This document shows, piece by piece, positions 9,445 to 18,709 of a stretch of 64,000 nt of DNA (position 1 is the first letter of the stretch; the number at the start of each line of letters is the position of its first letter). The position numbers and the translations under genes are program-made. The notes below the pieces were generated by a model. The model saw only the letters and a program-made list of their open reading frames with translations, ran no database searches and was not told the origin of the DNA. Source of the stretch: Indolivaga capnocytophagoides DSM 22835 (GTDB lineage Bacteria; Bacteroidota; Bacteroidia; Bacteroidales; Dysgonomonadaceae); contig NZ_KE384529.1 of assembly GCF_000426485.1 (NCBI RefSeq), forward strand, positions 572,422-636,421, given 5' to 3'.

Positions 9445-9483
9445 AAAAGAGGCTGTCTCATTGTGAGAAAACCTCCTTTTTTC
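9443..9483. terminator. Bidirectional terminator between convergent genes
   Basis: AAAAAGAGG pairs with CCTCCTTTTT, with an inner TCTCA/TGAGA stem. A/T runs flank both sides. It separates the methyltransferase and ccsA. Confidence 0.6.
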
Positions 9484-9540
9484 TGCTTAATATATAATTT
9501 CGTTGATCAATATTACCGAATCAAGAAAAGATCTGCAACC

Positions 9541-10326
9541 TTAATTCGAATATACATGAATACTACCTTGTGCAGCAGGCAGATAATTGACACCTATCCA
9601 TGTAATCATCAGCAGGATAAAGGCTACAGGCAGCATCCAAAGCACAAATCGCTTATGATACTGCTGCAATCTCATATGGATGAATACCAAGTAAGCAGCA
9701 CCGGTGATAAATGCCCAGGTTTCTTTCGGATCCCACGACCAGTAATGCCCCCAAGCATCCTTTGCCCAAACAGCACCCATCAACATTCCAAGTATCAGAA
9801 ATCCGAATCCCACATACACAATATTGTCAATAAACTGATTGAGAGGCTCATCTTCCTGCCCTTTACCCAACTTCGATAATTGAATAAACGCCGCAATAAC
9901 GGATGCACCGAACATCGCATACGACAATATATACACCGTAACGTGAGGTACAAACCAATAACTCTGTAAAGCAGGCATCAGGTTTGTAGAATGTATTTCG
10001 GGCTTAAAAATATTCACACAAGCAAACACTGTTGCCACAATAGCCGAGAATGCCAGCATCCATGTATATTTCCAATGACGGTAAGTAATAAACCCGATAA
10101 GAGCAAGGAAAAACGAATACCATAAACGTGTTTCGCCAATTGTGCGTAAAGGCGGACGTTGCTGTCCGAACCACAAACCGACGATAAATGCACCGAAAAT
10201 AATTGTACCTAATATCATCAAGGTATTGGATATCCATTTTTTATCGGTTAAGTATCCCGTAACCCCTGCACCTAACCAACATATTATGGAAGGAATTGCA
10301 AAGTATAGATATTCGTTCCAGGTCAT
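9541..10326 (-). CDS. ccsA: Cytochrome c assembly protein CcsA-like
   Basis: 261 residues, largely transmembrane. The tryptophan-rich heme-handling motif of the family is present near residue 195 (WGHYWSWDPKETWAF), flanked by hydrophobic helices, with His residues at suitable places. CcsA, with the ResB/Ccs1 protein, exports heme and joins it to CxxCH motifs of periplasmic apocytochromes (system II). The start overlaps the end of resB by four bases, so the two are translationally coupled. The upstream nrfHA genes encode the multiheme clients. Confidence 0.92.
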   Translation of the reverse strand: MTWNEYLYFAIPSIICWLGAGVTGYLTDKKWISNTLMILGTIIFGAFIVGLWFGQQRPPLRTIGETRLWYSFFLALIGFITYRHWKYTWMLAFSAIVATVFACVNIFKPEIHSTNLMPALQSYWFVPHVTVYILSYAMFGASVIAAFIQLSKLGKGQEDEPLNQFIDNIVYVGFGFLILGMLMGAVWAKDAWGHYWSWDPKETWAFITGAAYLVFIHMRLQQYHKRFVLWMLPVAFILLMITWIGVNYLPAAQGSIHVYSN

Positions 10327-11582
10327 TTCGTCCCTCCTTTCTTTTTCTTGTTACCCGACCACATCAGACAAATAGAACCTAATGCAAATAAAACAATACC
10401 GGCATATACCGCAGGCAGCCAAGGATCATATACTAATTCGAAACTGCTGTATGTAGAGGCTTTTCCGGCCACATTATCGTATCCATACTGATATATCATC
10501 CAGTTGCCGACTCTCAAGGGTTTATTTACTTCAAGCTGAGTGCTATCTACTCGCTGATCCTCTGTATAGACCACGATATCCGACATAAATCGCTTGGGTT
10601 CGGTCTGGGTCATTACCAATCCATACGTTTCATCCAGTGGAGCCATCATATACAATTGAGCTATACTTCCGCCACAGACCCAATGCGAAAAACTCTTGCC
10701 GGATTCAATATCCGTTATCCTCACCAGAGCTGCGGGTGTTGCACCCGGCATCGGCACTTCAGTATAAGTACTGTCGCTGTTACGAACTGCCTGGTGAATA
10801 TATTTTTCGACTTTCAGATCCCACTTTCCTAAACGACCTTCGGGAAAACGTTCGTCTATCTGAAAATAGTCAGGACTGCCTTCGGGTTGAGCTTCTCCCG
10901 ACTCACGATCTATAACAGCCAGTTTCGGCGGATATTCTTCCAGCACAAAATCATTTAGCTGAATAGCTATCGGCAGTTCCAGTATATCCTGATTATCATT
11001 ATAAACCCGCCATTCGGTTTCTCCTTCGTACACATACATCACATAACGGCGGAGATCGGCGGCTCCCAAACCCGAAGCAAATAATAATATCCACAAACCA
11101 ATATGATTGAAATAAAATGCGTAATCTCTCCAATCGAATCGTATCAGCCGACGAATAATAAGCGACCCTAATGAAAGTAAAGTCACAAAATACACCAGCA
11201 CAAAAGGCCAGCACGAAGTAACCTGCCTCAGACCCAACAGTGTCCACATATCGTGAGCATGCGGATCTAACTTCTGCATCTGCGGAATCAAACCCATCGC
11301 TATCCCTAGAATCAGTAATCCTCCAATAAGAGACACAGAGAAAGGAACGCCCGAAAACCATTGATAAAATTGCGAATTACGGGCAAAAGAAAACAGCAGC
11401 AGAAACAAAATAATACTACCCCCTATTATGAGGTTGACCGGATAAGCCAACTGAAAAAAATCGACCTTCCCAACAAAGAGTTGTAAAGCAAAACCAACCA
11501 CAATAAGTCCGATAACCATCATTATACTTTCAGTATAACGCCACGGAAATTGCCAAATTGTTCTTTTCGTTTTATTATTCAT
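10323..11582 (-). CDS. resB: ResB/Ccs1-like cytochrome c maturation protein
   Basis: 419 residues. Four transmembrane segments are visible (about residues 18-36, 52-66, 79-97 and 121-140, then one near 160-178), then a large periplasmic domain (about 185-375), and a last helix before a Lys-rich end (WSGNKKKKGGTK). This is the ResB/Ccs1 layout; the protein works with CcsA in system II cytochrome c maturation. It lies between nrfA and ccsA on the same strand, overlapping ccsA. An intrinsic terminator separates it from nrfA, so it may get only part of the nrf transcript or have its own start. Confidence 0.88.
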   Translation of the reverse strand: MNNKTKRTIWQFPWRYTESIMMVIGLIVVGFALQLFVGKVDFFQLAYPVNLIIGGSIILFLLLFSFARNSQFYQWFSGVPFSVSLIGGLLILGIAMGLIPQMQKLDPHAHDMWTLLGLRQVTSCWPFVLVYFVTLLSLGSLIIRRLIRFDWRDYAFYFNHIGLWILLFASGLGAADLRRYVMYVYEGETEWRVYNDNQDILELPIAIQLNDFVLEEYPPKLAVIDRESGEAQPEGSPDYFQIDERFPEGRLGKWDLKVEKYIHQAVRNSDSTYTEVPMPGATPAALVRITDIESGKSFSHWVCGGSIAQLYMMAPLDETYGLVMTQTEPKRFMSDIVVYTEDQRVDSTQLEVNKPLRVGNWMIYQYGYDNVAGKASTYSSFELVYDPWLPAVYAGIVLFALGSICLMWSGNKKKKGGTK

Positions 11583-11600
11583 ACTATTGTTTACTTACTG

Positions 11601-11640
11601 AAAAAAAACCTGATTTGTCATCACCGACAGAATCAGGTTC
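11601..11640 (-). terminator. Terminator between nrfA and resB
   Basis: On the minus strand GAACCTGATT pairs with AATCAGGTT and runs straight into a T tract (TTTTTTTT). It stands between two genes of one functional set, so it probably lowers resB-ccsA expression relative to nrfHA. Confidence 0.75.
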
Positions 11641-11661
11641 ATTTGAGTGGTTCTCCTTCAA

Positions 11662-13170
11662 TTAGCTTTCAGCGATTAAACGCTTATTGGCTTTTGCTTT
11701 TTCAAGCCATTTGGGCACAACAGTCTGTATCCATTTGGCTTTATTTTCGTTTTCTTTTTTCATATCCAGACCGATATACGCCTGAGCTTTTGCTTTTGTC
11801 GCAATATCGGGCATCGCTATATCGTTTGTCACTCCATGAGCGAATAAAACTTTCTGAATCTTCAACTGAGCCTGTAATGCTTTATCGAGACTATGTGTAA
11901 GAATCCGTTGAGTTTCGACCGGAGCATGGAAAGAACCTCCATGAGAAGCAGCAGCAAAATCCCAACGCCATTGAGAGTGGCGTATATCTTCGAGGGCAGC
12001 TTTCATTTCGGCATCAGTAGCACCATTATCCCATGCAGCTTTTGCCATAACATGAGCTCTTACCAATTCGTTTTCGACACGATCTCTAATCTCGAATGCT
12101 TTATCTTGATATTCATAAACATAGTTACGCAGTTTTTCTTCACTTTCGCGATGGCATGTCTGACATGTTCCAGACATATTTTTCAGAGGGCTCATAATCT
12201 GATGATCCGAATATTTGATTCCCCCCTCGGCTTTGTAAGGCATATGACAATCGGCACACGACAGCCCTCTCTGGGCATGAGGTCCTGCCATAAACAATTC
12301 ATAATCGGGGTGCTGAGCCTTTATCATAGGTGTCTTACTCAGCGCATGAGTCCAGTCCGAGAATTGCACACTATCGTAATACGCCTCCATATCTTCCATC
12401 TTGAAACCTTTGTCCCAAGGGAAAGTGAGGTATTTGCCGTCTCCCTTGAAATAGTATTCGACGTGACATTAAGCGCACACCAGCGAGCGCATCTCCTGAG
12501 TAGTTGCCTGAGTTATATCCCTCCCCTGACGTTGGAATGCTTCGATCAGAGCAGGACGTGTAATAGTAAGATTCATTGTTTTGGGATCATGACAATCGGC
12601 ACAACCAATCGGATTAACTATCTCTGCTCCTAAGTCACCCCATTTTGCTTTATAAAAATTCTCGATACCCATTTCATTCATCATACGGGGTACATCGGGA
12701 CTTTTACAAGTCCAGCAGGTTGCAGGCTGCGGACCATCACCTTCGTTTACAGGGCATCCCGTACGCAATGTATTTCTCGAATCTTCCAAAGCGTGCATGT
12801 GTCCGCGAGGAGCTTTATAGTCTTTCGAAAATGCGTATCCCGCCCACAGAACAACCATATCGGGACGATCTTCGAGTACATCGTCTTCCATATTGCCCTG
12901 ATGCTTGCTTCGGAAATCCATGTCGGCGGTATGTTTCCAAGTCTCATACTCACGAGGATAATTCAGCCCCCATATTTCATTTCGGGCTTCAATCGTATCA
13001 CTGCTTATCTCGACTTTCTTATTATTGAATATCGAGGCAATCTCTGCACGCCGTTCGGTAACAGATGCAGCAAACAGACCGAGCAGAAACACCAGCACCA
13101 TCACTGCAAGGAATAATCCCCAGCCGATAATCGGTTTCTTTCTTATAGCTTCTGATAGTTTAGTAAGCAT
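11662..13170 (-). pseudogene. nrfA: Cytochrome c nitrite reductase NrfA, interrupted by an in-frame TAA
   Basis: The region reads as one NrfA of about 501 codons except for TAA at codon 234 (12471-12469). The stop falls inside the third heme motif: CA-stop-CH, followed by VEYYFKGDGKYL in the same frame, where NrfA proteins normally carry Gln. One base change (CAA to TAA) explains it. All other parts are intact: signal anchor at the N-terminus, CWTCK (the Lys-ligated catalytic heme, near residue 151), CADCH (near 189), CADCH (near 303) and CQTCH (near 334). An in-frame Met (12399) downstream would give a fragment without a signal peptide. Options are a recent nonsense mutation, a base-call error, or readthrough. 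It follows nrfH by 19 bases and reduces nitrite to ammonium in the periplasm when whole. Confidence 0.9.
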
Positions 13171-13189
13171 AGCTGATATTGTTTTTTAG

Positions 13190-13771
13190 TTATTCTTTTG
13201 ACATTTGTTTTTTCAGCCAATCCGGCACCGGCGATTTTGGCAGCGGAGCCAACGCATTGGGTGTTGCAGCGATATTACTTTGCGTTCCGTGAGCGACGTC
13301 ACGATGGCAATCCCAACATGCCTGGGCATTTCCCGCCTTCACATCCGCATAGCATTTTGCTCCGGGTTTTGCTAATTGTGTGTTCAGTTCGGTGTGGCAT
13401 CTGATGCAGTTGTCCATAATCACACCTAAACTGGCTTCTTTGGCTCTTATTCCCATAGGTTCTCCTCTCATCGTAAAAACGGCAGCATGGTATAATCCGT
13501 CTTTCGCTTTGAAAGCATATTTTTCTATAACATTATCATGTGGAACATGACAGTCGTTGCAATTAGTCCACTTGGCGTGCGAGCCATGCTCCCAAGTCGC
13601 ATAATACGGTGTCATAATATGACAGTTGATACAAGCCTCCGGACTATCGGACAGATACGAGTAAGCCCTCGACATATAAAAAGTATATGCGCCCAAGCCT
13701 GCTATTATCCCCCCAATGATAAACAAGGGTAGTATAAACTGCACCGGTAATATCTGCAAGATTTTTCTCAT
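13190..13771 (-). CDS. nrfH: NrfH, tetraheme quinol dehydrogenase of nitrite reductase
   Basis: 193 residues. One N-terminal membrane anchor (about residues 8-32) is followed by four heme motifs: CINCH at 47-51 with the family's CxxCHxM form, CNDCH at 71-75, CIRCH near 122 and CWDCH near 152. This is the NapC/NirT layout of NrfH, which takes electrons from menaquinol and passes them to NrfA. First gene of the nrfH-nrfA-resB-ccsA group. A palindrome and a -7 box lie upstream. Confidence 0.95.
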   Translation of the reverse strand: MRKILQILPVQFILPLFIIGGIIAGLGAYTFYMSRAYSYLSDSPEACINCHIMTPYYATWEHGSHAKWTNCNDCHVPHDNVIEKYAFKAKDGLYHAAVFTMRGEPMGIRAKEASLGVIMDNCIRCHTELNTQLAKPGAKCYADVKAGNAQACWDCHRDVAHGTQSNIAATPNALAPLPKSPVPDWLKKQMSKE

Positions 13772-13804
13772 ATCTTAAAGTTGATCATCCCTATTTGGCT
13801 CTGA

Positions 13805-13852
13805 CAGTGAGGTATCACTGACAAATACCTGACTATCGCTGAAACAAATATA
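13805..13852 (-). promoter_or_regulatory. nrfH promoter region with a 16-base palindrome
   Basis: CAGTGA-GGTA-TCACTG (13805-13820) is a perfect palindrome, of the size bound by Crp/Fnr-type dimers. A minus-strand -7 box TATATTTG lies at 13852-13845; no clear -33 partner. If the start point follows that box, the palindrome is about 20-35 bases downstream of it, which would suit a repressor. A Crp/Fnr regulator is encoded at 57607, but linking the two is a guess. Confidence 0.45.
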
Positions 13853-14029
13853 GAAAAAAAATGTCTGTCTATATACTTATAAACAAAATTTATTTCATGT
13901 TATAAAACAACATATTACACAAAACAAACCTTAATACACTGTTAAAATAGAATAAACGGAGGCGGATTCTTTTTATAAATGCCAATCTTAAGATCGTTTT
14001 GATATGTCAACAAACCAAAAACAAGCATT

Positions 14030-14509
14030 TCAAATTATACCATAACGGATAAGAATTTTTTCGATAATTTTCTCCAGATGAACCACAGCATCCTCTCTTT
14101 TTGCTGTATTCTGAAATTGTTTATCAAAATCATAAAGGAAAACATCACGTCGGGGATTCAGGTATAAGTAATAATGTACAGATTTAGAACCTTGCTCTTC
14201 CAACAGATACATCACATTATAGTCATTCTCGGACGGCTCGGAACCATCATTATTCGTAGGATTTAAGTAAACATCGACCAATAAAGAGCCTATTCTCAGG
14301 TGAGGATTATCTTTATAACTGGGACAATACGTCTTACGATCTCCATTATTGATTATATACGCTCTCAGCTGTTCGAAATAATAAAAATTGAATTGACGGT
14401 TAAAGTCAATCAACATATTATACCTTTCAACTTGCTGCCCACTGACGGACAATACCATAAACACAAAAAATGCAGACAGAATACTTTTCAGCAGGTGTTG
14501 TTTCATCAT
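14030..14509 (-). CDS. Secreted protein of unknown function
   Basis: 159 residues with a clear cleavable signal (MMKQHLLKSILSAFFVFMVL, then SVSGQQ). The mature part is rich in Tyr, Asn and Asp (for example FNFYYFEQLRAYI) with no motif I recognise, and no lipobox or C-terminal sorting tail. It is transcribed away from nrfH's upstream region on the same strand and appears monocistronic. Confidence 0.65.
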   Translation of the reverse strand: MMKQHLLKSILSAFFVFMVLSVSGQQVERYNMLIDFNRQFNFYYFEQLRAYIINNGDRKTYCPSYKDNPHLRIGSLLVDVYLNPTNNDGSEPSENDYNVMYLLEEQGSKSVHYYLYLNPRRDVFLYDFDKQFQNTAKREDAVVHLEKIIEKILIRYGII

Positions 14510-14700
14510 ATCCGGTTACAGATGCTTTGATTATAGTTTGTTATATGCCGTTATTTTGATATATCTACACTGATCACAAGTTCTGACTCTTCAAAATACG
14601 ACGTTTAAAGATAATTTATTTTTCAGATAAAGCAAATCGTCCCCAAGTCAGATACTTCTGCTAACGACAAAACAAAAGACTAAAATAGCTCACATATAAT

Positions 14701-14733
14701 AAAAACAAAGGGGTAAAGCAAAGCCCTACCCCA
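14701..14733 (-). terminator. Terminator of the VWA lipoprotein gene
   Basis: On the minus strand GGGGTA pairs with TACCCC around GGGCTTTGCTT and is followed by TTTGTTTTT. Confidence 0.7.
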
Positions 14734-14758
14734 CAATACAATTAAATAAACCAAGTCT

Positions 14759-16015
14759 TTATCCGATTGTCTGCGGTATACGAGTATAATCATCAATAAG
14801 ACGTATAAGCAAATCGTTGAGTTTCTCTACTTTGTAGTAATTAGTTGTAGGAACTTCATGACTGTTACCTATCCCGCTGTCATCAGTAAGAGCGACGTAT
14901 GTACCATTTGTCGCCAGAGCTATCGCACGCATAAGGTATTCGCCATTCTGATCCATACCACTGGCTACCAACGGAATCAGTCGTATACCTTTTATAGCAG
15001 CAAGTGTAACCTGCTCATGTACACGCCTGATGCTTTTATCATCATCATGAGGAGGAGCATCAAGTACAAGAAAAGCTAAGCGGCTCAATGCTTCTTTACT
15101 CCAATTCTCGCACTGAATAGCCTGATAAAGAGCCTCGTCAACAGCTTCGGGAGTATCCCCTCCTCCATCGGCAGCCTGCTTTTTCAAAAAATCCAGTGTC
15201 TTATTTATATCCGGATCCAAAGACGATTTCCGGGTCAGGTAATCATCTCCATGATCACGGTACACAAGGCTTCCGACACGAATATCGAGATTAGACTGCT
15301 TTACTCTGACCTGCTTGATTATATCGTACAGTTCGGACTGAAGATACCTCAGTTCATCACTCATCGATCCTGTGGCATCTATTATAAAAAACAGGTCTAC
15401 ATTGGAGGAAGGACGGCTCTTCACCGACATCTTCACAACATTAGTCATCTGGGGATACGGCTGAGCATTTTCGATCACCTTTTTTTCATTTCCATAAGTA
15501 AACTCTATCCTGTAAGGTGGATAAATACGCCCCGACTGATTATTCACGTTTTTATACATCCCCATCCACAATTGGGCTACACCTGTATTATCGGTACGGG
15601 TACTCCAGATAAGTTTTCCTTTCGAGTCATACAATTTAGTCTCAACATCGGGAACCGGACGTTGATTATAATCAGCCACACTCGCCACAAAACGATTTTC
15701 GGGCATTATCCGCCATCCATTTTTGTACGAAGAAAAATCTTTAAGTAAAAGCTCTTCCCATTCGTCCCACTTCTTAAAATCGTTGATCTCTGTTGCTGTC
15801 AGCAGATTGGCCGCAACCTGTCTTTTCAATCCCGGTCGGATATCCGCTCTGGAACTTATTTCAATAGCTGATTCTTCCGCATAATCAGAGGAGTACATGA
15901 TTTCGGAAACAGACACATTATCGGTCGTTGAAACCTCTCGGTGCTTAGATTGTGTAGAACATGCAAACATCGAGACAATGCCGATAGTTGCACAAAATAA
16001 GTGTTGTATTTTCAT
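14759..16015 (-). CDS. Lipoprotein with von Willebrand factor A domain
   Basis: 418 residues. The lipobox ends at MFACS (Cys19). Residues about 100-200 include a beta-rich region (RPVPDVETKLYDSKGKLIW). The VWA domain begins at VDLFFIIDATGSMSDEL with the metal-site motif DATGS (DxSxS-like, Thr for the first Ser), followed by VGSLVYRDHGDDY and FLVLDAPPHDD. VWA domains bind ligands through a divalent cation; partners here are unknown. Monocistronic with a terminator downstream and a partial dispersed repeat upstream of the start. Confidence 0.85.
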   Translation of the reverse strand: MKIQHLFCATIGIVSMFACSTQSKHREVSTTDNVSVSEIMYSSDYAEESAIEISSRADIRPGLKRQVAANLLTATEINDFKKWDEWEELLLKDFSSYKNGWRIMPENRFVASVADYNQRPVPDVETKLYDSKGKLIWSTRTDNTGVAQLWMGMYKNVNNQSGRIYPPYRIEFTYGNEKKVIENAQPYPQMTNVVKMSVKSRPSSNVDLFFIIDATGSMSDELRYLQSELYDIIKQVRVKQSNLDIRVGSLVYRDHGDDYLTRKSSLDPDINKTLDFLKKQAADGGGDTPEAVDEALYQAIQCENWSKEALSRLAFLVLDAPPHDDDKSIRRVHEQVTLAAIKGIRLIPLVASGMDQNGEYLMRAIALATNGTYVALTDDSGIGNSHEVPTTNYYKVEKLNDLLIRLIDDYTRIPQTIG

Positions 16016-16030
16016 CCTATTACCCTTTTT

Positions 16031-16100
16031 TAGGTCACAGACCTGCTTATTACTAACTAAACATTACAATGGCAACCCGCTATCGTACTAAAGTATGAAT
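16031..16100 (+). repeat. Partial dispersed palindrome repeat
   Basis: TAGGTCACAGACCTGCTTATTAC is clear; the following part matches only loosely and ends early. It lies just upstream of the VWA lipoprotein start. Confidence 0.5.
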
Positions 16101-16175
16101 AATCGAACTGCCTGAAACGTCCTTTATATAAATAGAGGTAAATAAGGAGAGAATTCCATAAAGAGGATACACGAA

Positions 16176-17120
16176 TTATATCCAACGTGTAATATTAGTC
16201 AGAAATGATTGAGGGTCAAATTTAGGTTTTTCAACTTCTTCGGGAATCAATATTTTTAAGCCCTGTCTGATAATTTTCACACAAATATCCTTATCGGTAT
16301 GTATAGCATTACCGTCGAGGTGCATCACACCTTCCGATTCCCTTTCAATAAGGGCTTCCGAAGTAACTATCTCCAGCAAATTGGAGTTATTGCTTATATT
16401 TTTAGATACCAGCTGAATGGCTGTCTGTGCAATATTCATTGGAGGTAACGACCTCAGAATAGCAATATTCATCTTACCATCCTGCATATCGGCTTCGGGT
16501 GCAATAAAACCATTATTACCATATTGGGAGGCATTGGCACAAGTAATCAGAAACGATGTGTCGCTGAAATTTCCGTCGGGAGTGGTTACTTTATAATATT
16601 CGGGCTTAAAATTGACATATACATCGAGCATGCTTTTCACATACATTAATTTACCCCGTGCCGACTGATTCAATACTTTTTCGCTGACCAGAGCGTCGAA
16701 CCCGACTCCACATGTACAGAAAAAAATATGACCGTTAGCTACACCATAATCGATTCGAGCTACATTTCCCTGCTTGATTATTTCCAAGGCTTTAGTATAA
16801 TTAAGGGGAATGTTCAGATCCCGGGCAAGACCATTACCCGATCCGCTGGGAATAATCCCCAACACAACATCGGTATTTACCAATGCTTTGGCTACTTCAT
16901 TGATTGTACCGTCTCCACCGACAGCTATCACGCAGTCAACACCATCACGTACAGCATCTTTAGCTATCTGAGTGGCATGCCCTTCGTAGCCGGTCATCAG
17001 GATATGTACCTCATATTCCCTCGGATCGATAGCAGCTGTCATTTCCGGAATATCCTTTTTAGATCTGGTTCCGGATACAGGATTAATTATTGTATAAATT
17101 TTCTTTTTCGTCCGACTCAT
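16176..17120 (-). CDS. Diacylglycerol/lipid kinase of the YegS/BmrU family
   Basis: 314 residues. The catalytic-domain signatures are all present: INPVSGTRSKKD near residue 12, VGGDGTINEV near 84 (the GGDGT nucleotide-binding motif), and SGSGNGLARDL near 117. The C-terminal beta-sandwich holds ISNNSNLLEIVTSEAL and the HLDGN-like end (GVMHLDGNAI). Family members phosphorylate diacylglycerol or sphingoid lipids at the inner membrane with ATP. In sphingolipid-making Bacteroidales the latter is possible, but the sequence does not decide it. Lone gene. Confidence 0.9.
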   Translation of the reverse strand: MSRTKKKIYTIINPVSGTRSKKDIPEMTAAIDPREYEVHILMTGYEGHATQIAKDAVRDGVDCVIAVGGDGTINEVAKALVNTDVVLGIIPSGSGNGLARDLNIPLNYTKALEIIKQGNVARIDYGVANGHIFFCTCGVGFDALVSEKVLNQSARGKLMYVKSMLDVYVNFKPEYYKVTTPDGNFSDTSFLITCANASQYGNNGFIAPEADMQDGKMNIAILRSLPPMNIAQTAIQLVSKNISNNSNLLEIVTSEALIERESEGVMHLDGNAIHTDKDICVKIIRQGLKILIPEEVEKPKFDPQSFLTNITRWI

Positions 17121-17390
17121 ATATAATCATTGACAAACCAAATTTCTAATTTAGCAGTACATTAATCCTCCAATGGATTCGTTACGTCACCAGCACAAAA
17201 CTAAAAAAAGGCATTGATATAGCAATCTATTTCAATATTTAAACTCTTATAGTTAGCGAATTAGCAATTACAATAAAATATTTACACTTAAAGATCATTA
17301 ATCAGAACGTAAACTTAATCAATTAACATTAAAATGACAGAAAATCAAGGGCAAATTTTGTTAAACAATAAAAAAACAGAACAAGAGATG

Positions 17391-17421
17391 CTTGAAGTCC
17401 TGTGAAGATGTACTATCTTTG
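17391..17421 (+). promoter_or_regulatory. Possible promoter for the GlsB-like gene
   Basis: CTTG at 17391-17394 and TATCTTTG at 17414-17421 are 19 bases apart. It leaves a leader of about 200 bases before the start at 17628. The rest of the 507-base gap (17121-17627) is AT-rich and shows no gene I can support. Confidence 0.5.
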
Positions 17422-17627
17422 AACACAAGTTAACAGCCTAATTAAAAGGAGATATCCGCTGCATAGATACTATTTACAGACTATATCAGTATTGACGAGT
17501 TAACTTATCAGAGCAACAAACAGTCCTTAAACGTTAAAGCATCACTTAAAAAGCCAAGTGTACTTTTGAATAAGGCAGGAAAATAAACACTTTTATTGAT
17601 ATTCGGATTATTTTATTATTTCATCAC

Positions 17628-17885
17628 ATGAATTCACTACTCTATATTTCTATAGGAATAGGTATTGCAACCGGAATAATTGCAGCCTTAATTACACGAA
17701 GCAGAAGCTACGGAATACTTATAAACATCTGTGCGGGTATTTTGGGTTCTATCGTAGGAGTATGGGCTATCGGACAGATACACTACTCATTCGAAGAAGA
17801 CAAATTTATATCTTCGCTGATCGCCTCGGCACTCCTATCCATTGTTATTGTATGGGTAATGGCACTGCTGCGACGCAAGGGATAA
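17628..17885 (+). CDS. GlsB/YeaQ/YmgE-type small membrane protein
   Basis: 85 residues with three hydrophobic segments (about 4-22, 28-47 and 60-80). The middle Gly-rich stretch GILINICAGILGSIVGVWAIG is the hallmark of the transglycosylase-associated (GlsB/YeaQ) family of inner-membrane stress proteins, whose biochemical role is not settled. The end is short and basic (LLRRKG). Monocistronic, with a long leader. Confidence 0.8.
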   Translation: MNSLLYISIGIGIATGIIAALITRSRSYGILINICAGILGSIVGVWAIGQIHYSFEEDKFISSLIASALLSIVIVWVMALLRRKG

Positions 17886-18199
17886 GTCAAGAAAAAAGAT
17901 TAGAGCAGGACAAATATCACACTTCACTAGAATGAAATACTTGTTCTGTTTTTTATTTTGAAAAAAGATCATTATATACATTTTTTAGTATACCTTTGTA
18001 TAATAAAAGGTCTCAGTAGGTATTTACTGACCATCCCAAAATAACAGAATCAGTCGGTTATTCTTCGGAATGCGTTGTTAGATAATTTCTGTTACTAATG
18101 TCAGATCAACTAAGGTCAGAAATTGACTATCAGATATAACAATCAACCGTTATATACAATCAATCAACCAAAGACCTAAAAATATTTTACTTATTTTTT
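17886..18199. other. 314-base gap, no gene seen
   Basis: AT-rich leader upstream of the gene at 18200. It includes AAAGGTCTCAGTAGG at about 18007, perhaps a worn start of the dispersed repeat. Nothing else stands out. Confidence 0.3.
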
Positions 18200-18565
18200 A
18201 TGTTAAGGCCTAATTACAAGTTGCTTTTTCACTTTGAAAACGATAAAACGGCGATTGTGGAAATCAAGCGTAACGGTATTACAGAACAAGATCCGGCTCA
18301 ACTATATAAATGGCTGGTATACGACAAAGTAAACGATATGCTCTCAAAACTGGAATTCAGCTCAATGAGCAACGATGCCGGAAAAGAATACCGGATATTC
18401 GAATCAGCGACGCTCGAATTTGATTCCAAATCGGCAGTATTCAAAGAAAAAGAAAAAACGAGTATTCTCGAAGTTAAAGCAATAGATACACCCTTATCTT
18501 CATCTCTAAAAGAAGCAATAGGTGATTATCTTTTACTTCAGAATTTCAGAACCGAAAGAATATGA
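18200..18565 (+). CDS. Hypothetical cytoplasmic protein
   Basis: 121 residues, no signal peptide or membrane helix. Charged and soluble, beginning MLRPNYKLLFHFENDKTAIV. I do not recognise a family. Codon use looks like that of its neighbours. A bidirectional terminator follows 50 bases after the stop, so it is a single-gene unit. Confidence 0.6.
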   Translation: MLRPNYKLLFHFENDKTAIVEIKRNGITEQDPAQLYKWLVYDKVNDMLSKLEFSSMSNDAGKEYRIFESATLEFDSKSAVFKEKEKTSILEVKAIDTPLSSSLKEAIGDYLLLQNFRTERI

Positions 18566-18614
18566 TTTGTTATATAGACCTCTAATACTATGTCAGCTAT
18601 AATAATGCAATAGA

Positions 18615-18650
18615 ATAATAAGGCCGACTTTCGAGCCGGCCTTATTTTTA
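18615..18650. terminator. Bidirectional intrinsic terminator
   Basis: AATAAGGCCG pairs with CGGCCTTATT, with T tail on the plus strand (TTATTTTT) and A/T-rich sequence on the other side. It separates convergent genes at 18565 and 18710. Confidence 0.8.
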
Positions 18651-18709
18651 AGGATTCAGACCTTTATGTTGTATTGAAACTTTACTTCGTTCATTATTTT
18701 CACTTCATT

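Noticed and set aside
11662-12399. Separate gene for a short cytochrome c protein
   Set aside because: It continues the nrfA frame behind an in-frame TAA; no signal peptide, and the heme motifs complete the NrfA set.
12469-12471. Selenocysteine or pyrrolysine recoding in nrfA
   Set aside because: The stop is TAA; those use TGA and TAG, and the expected residue at this place is Gln.
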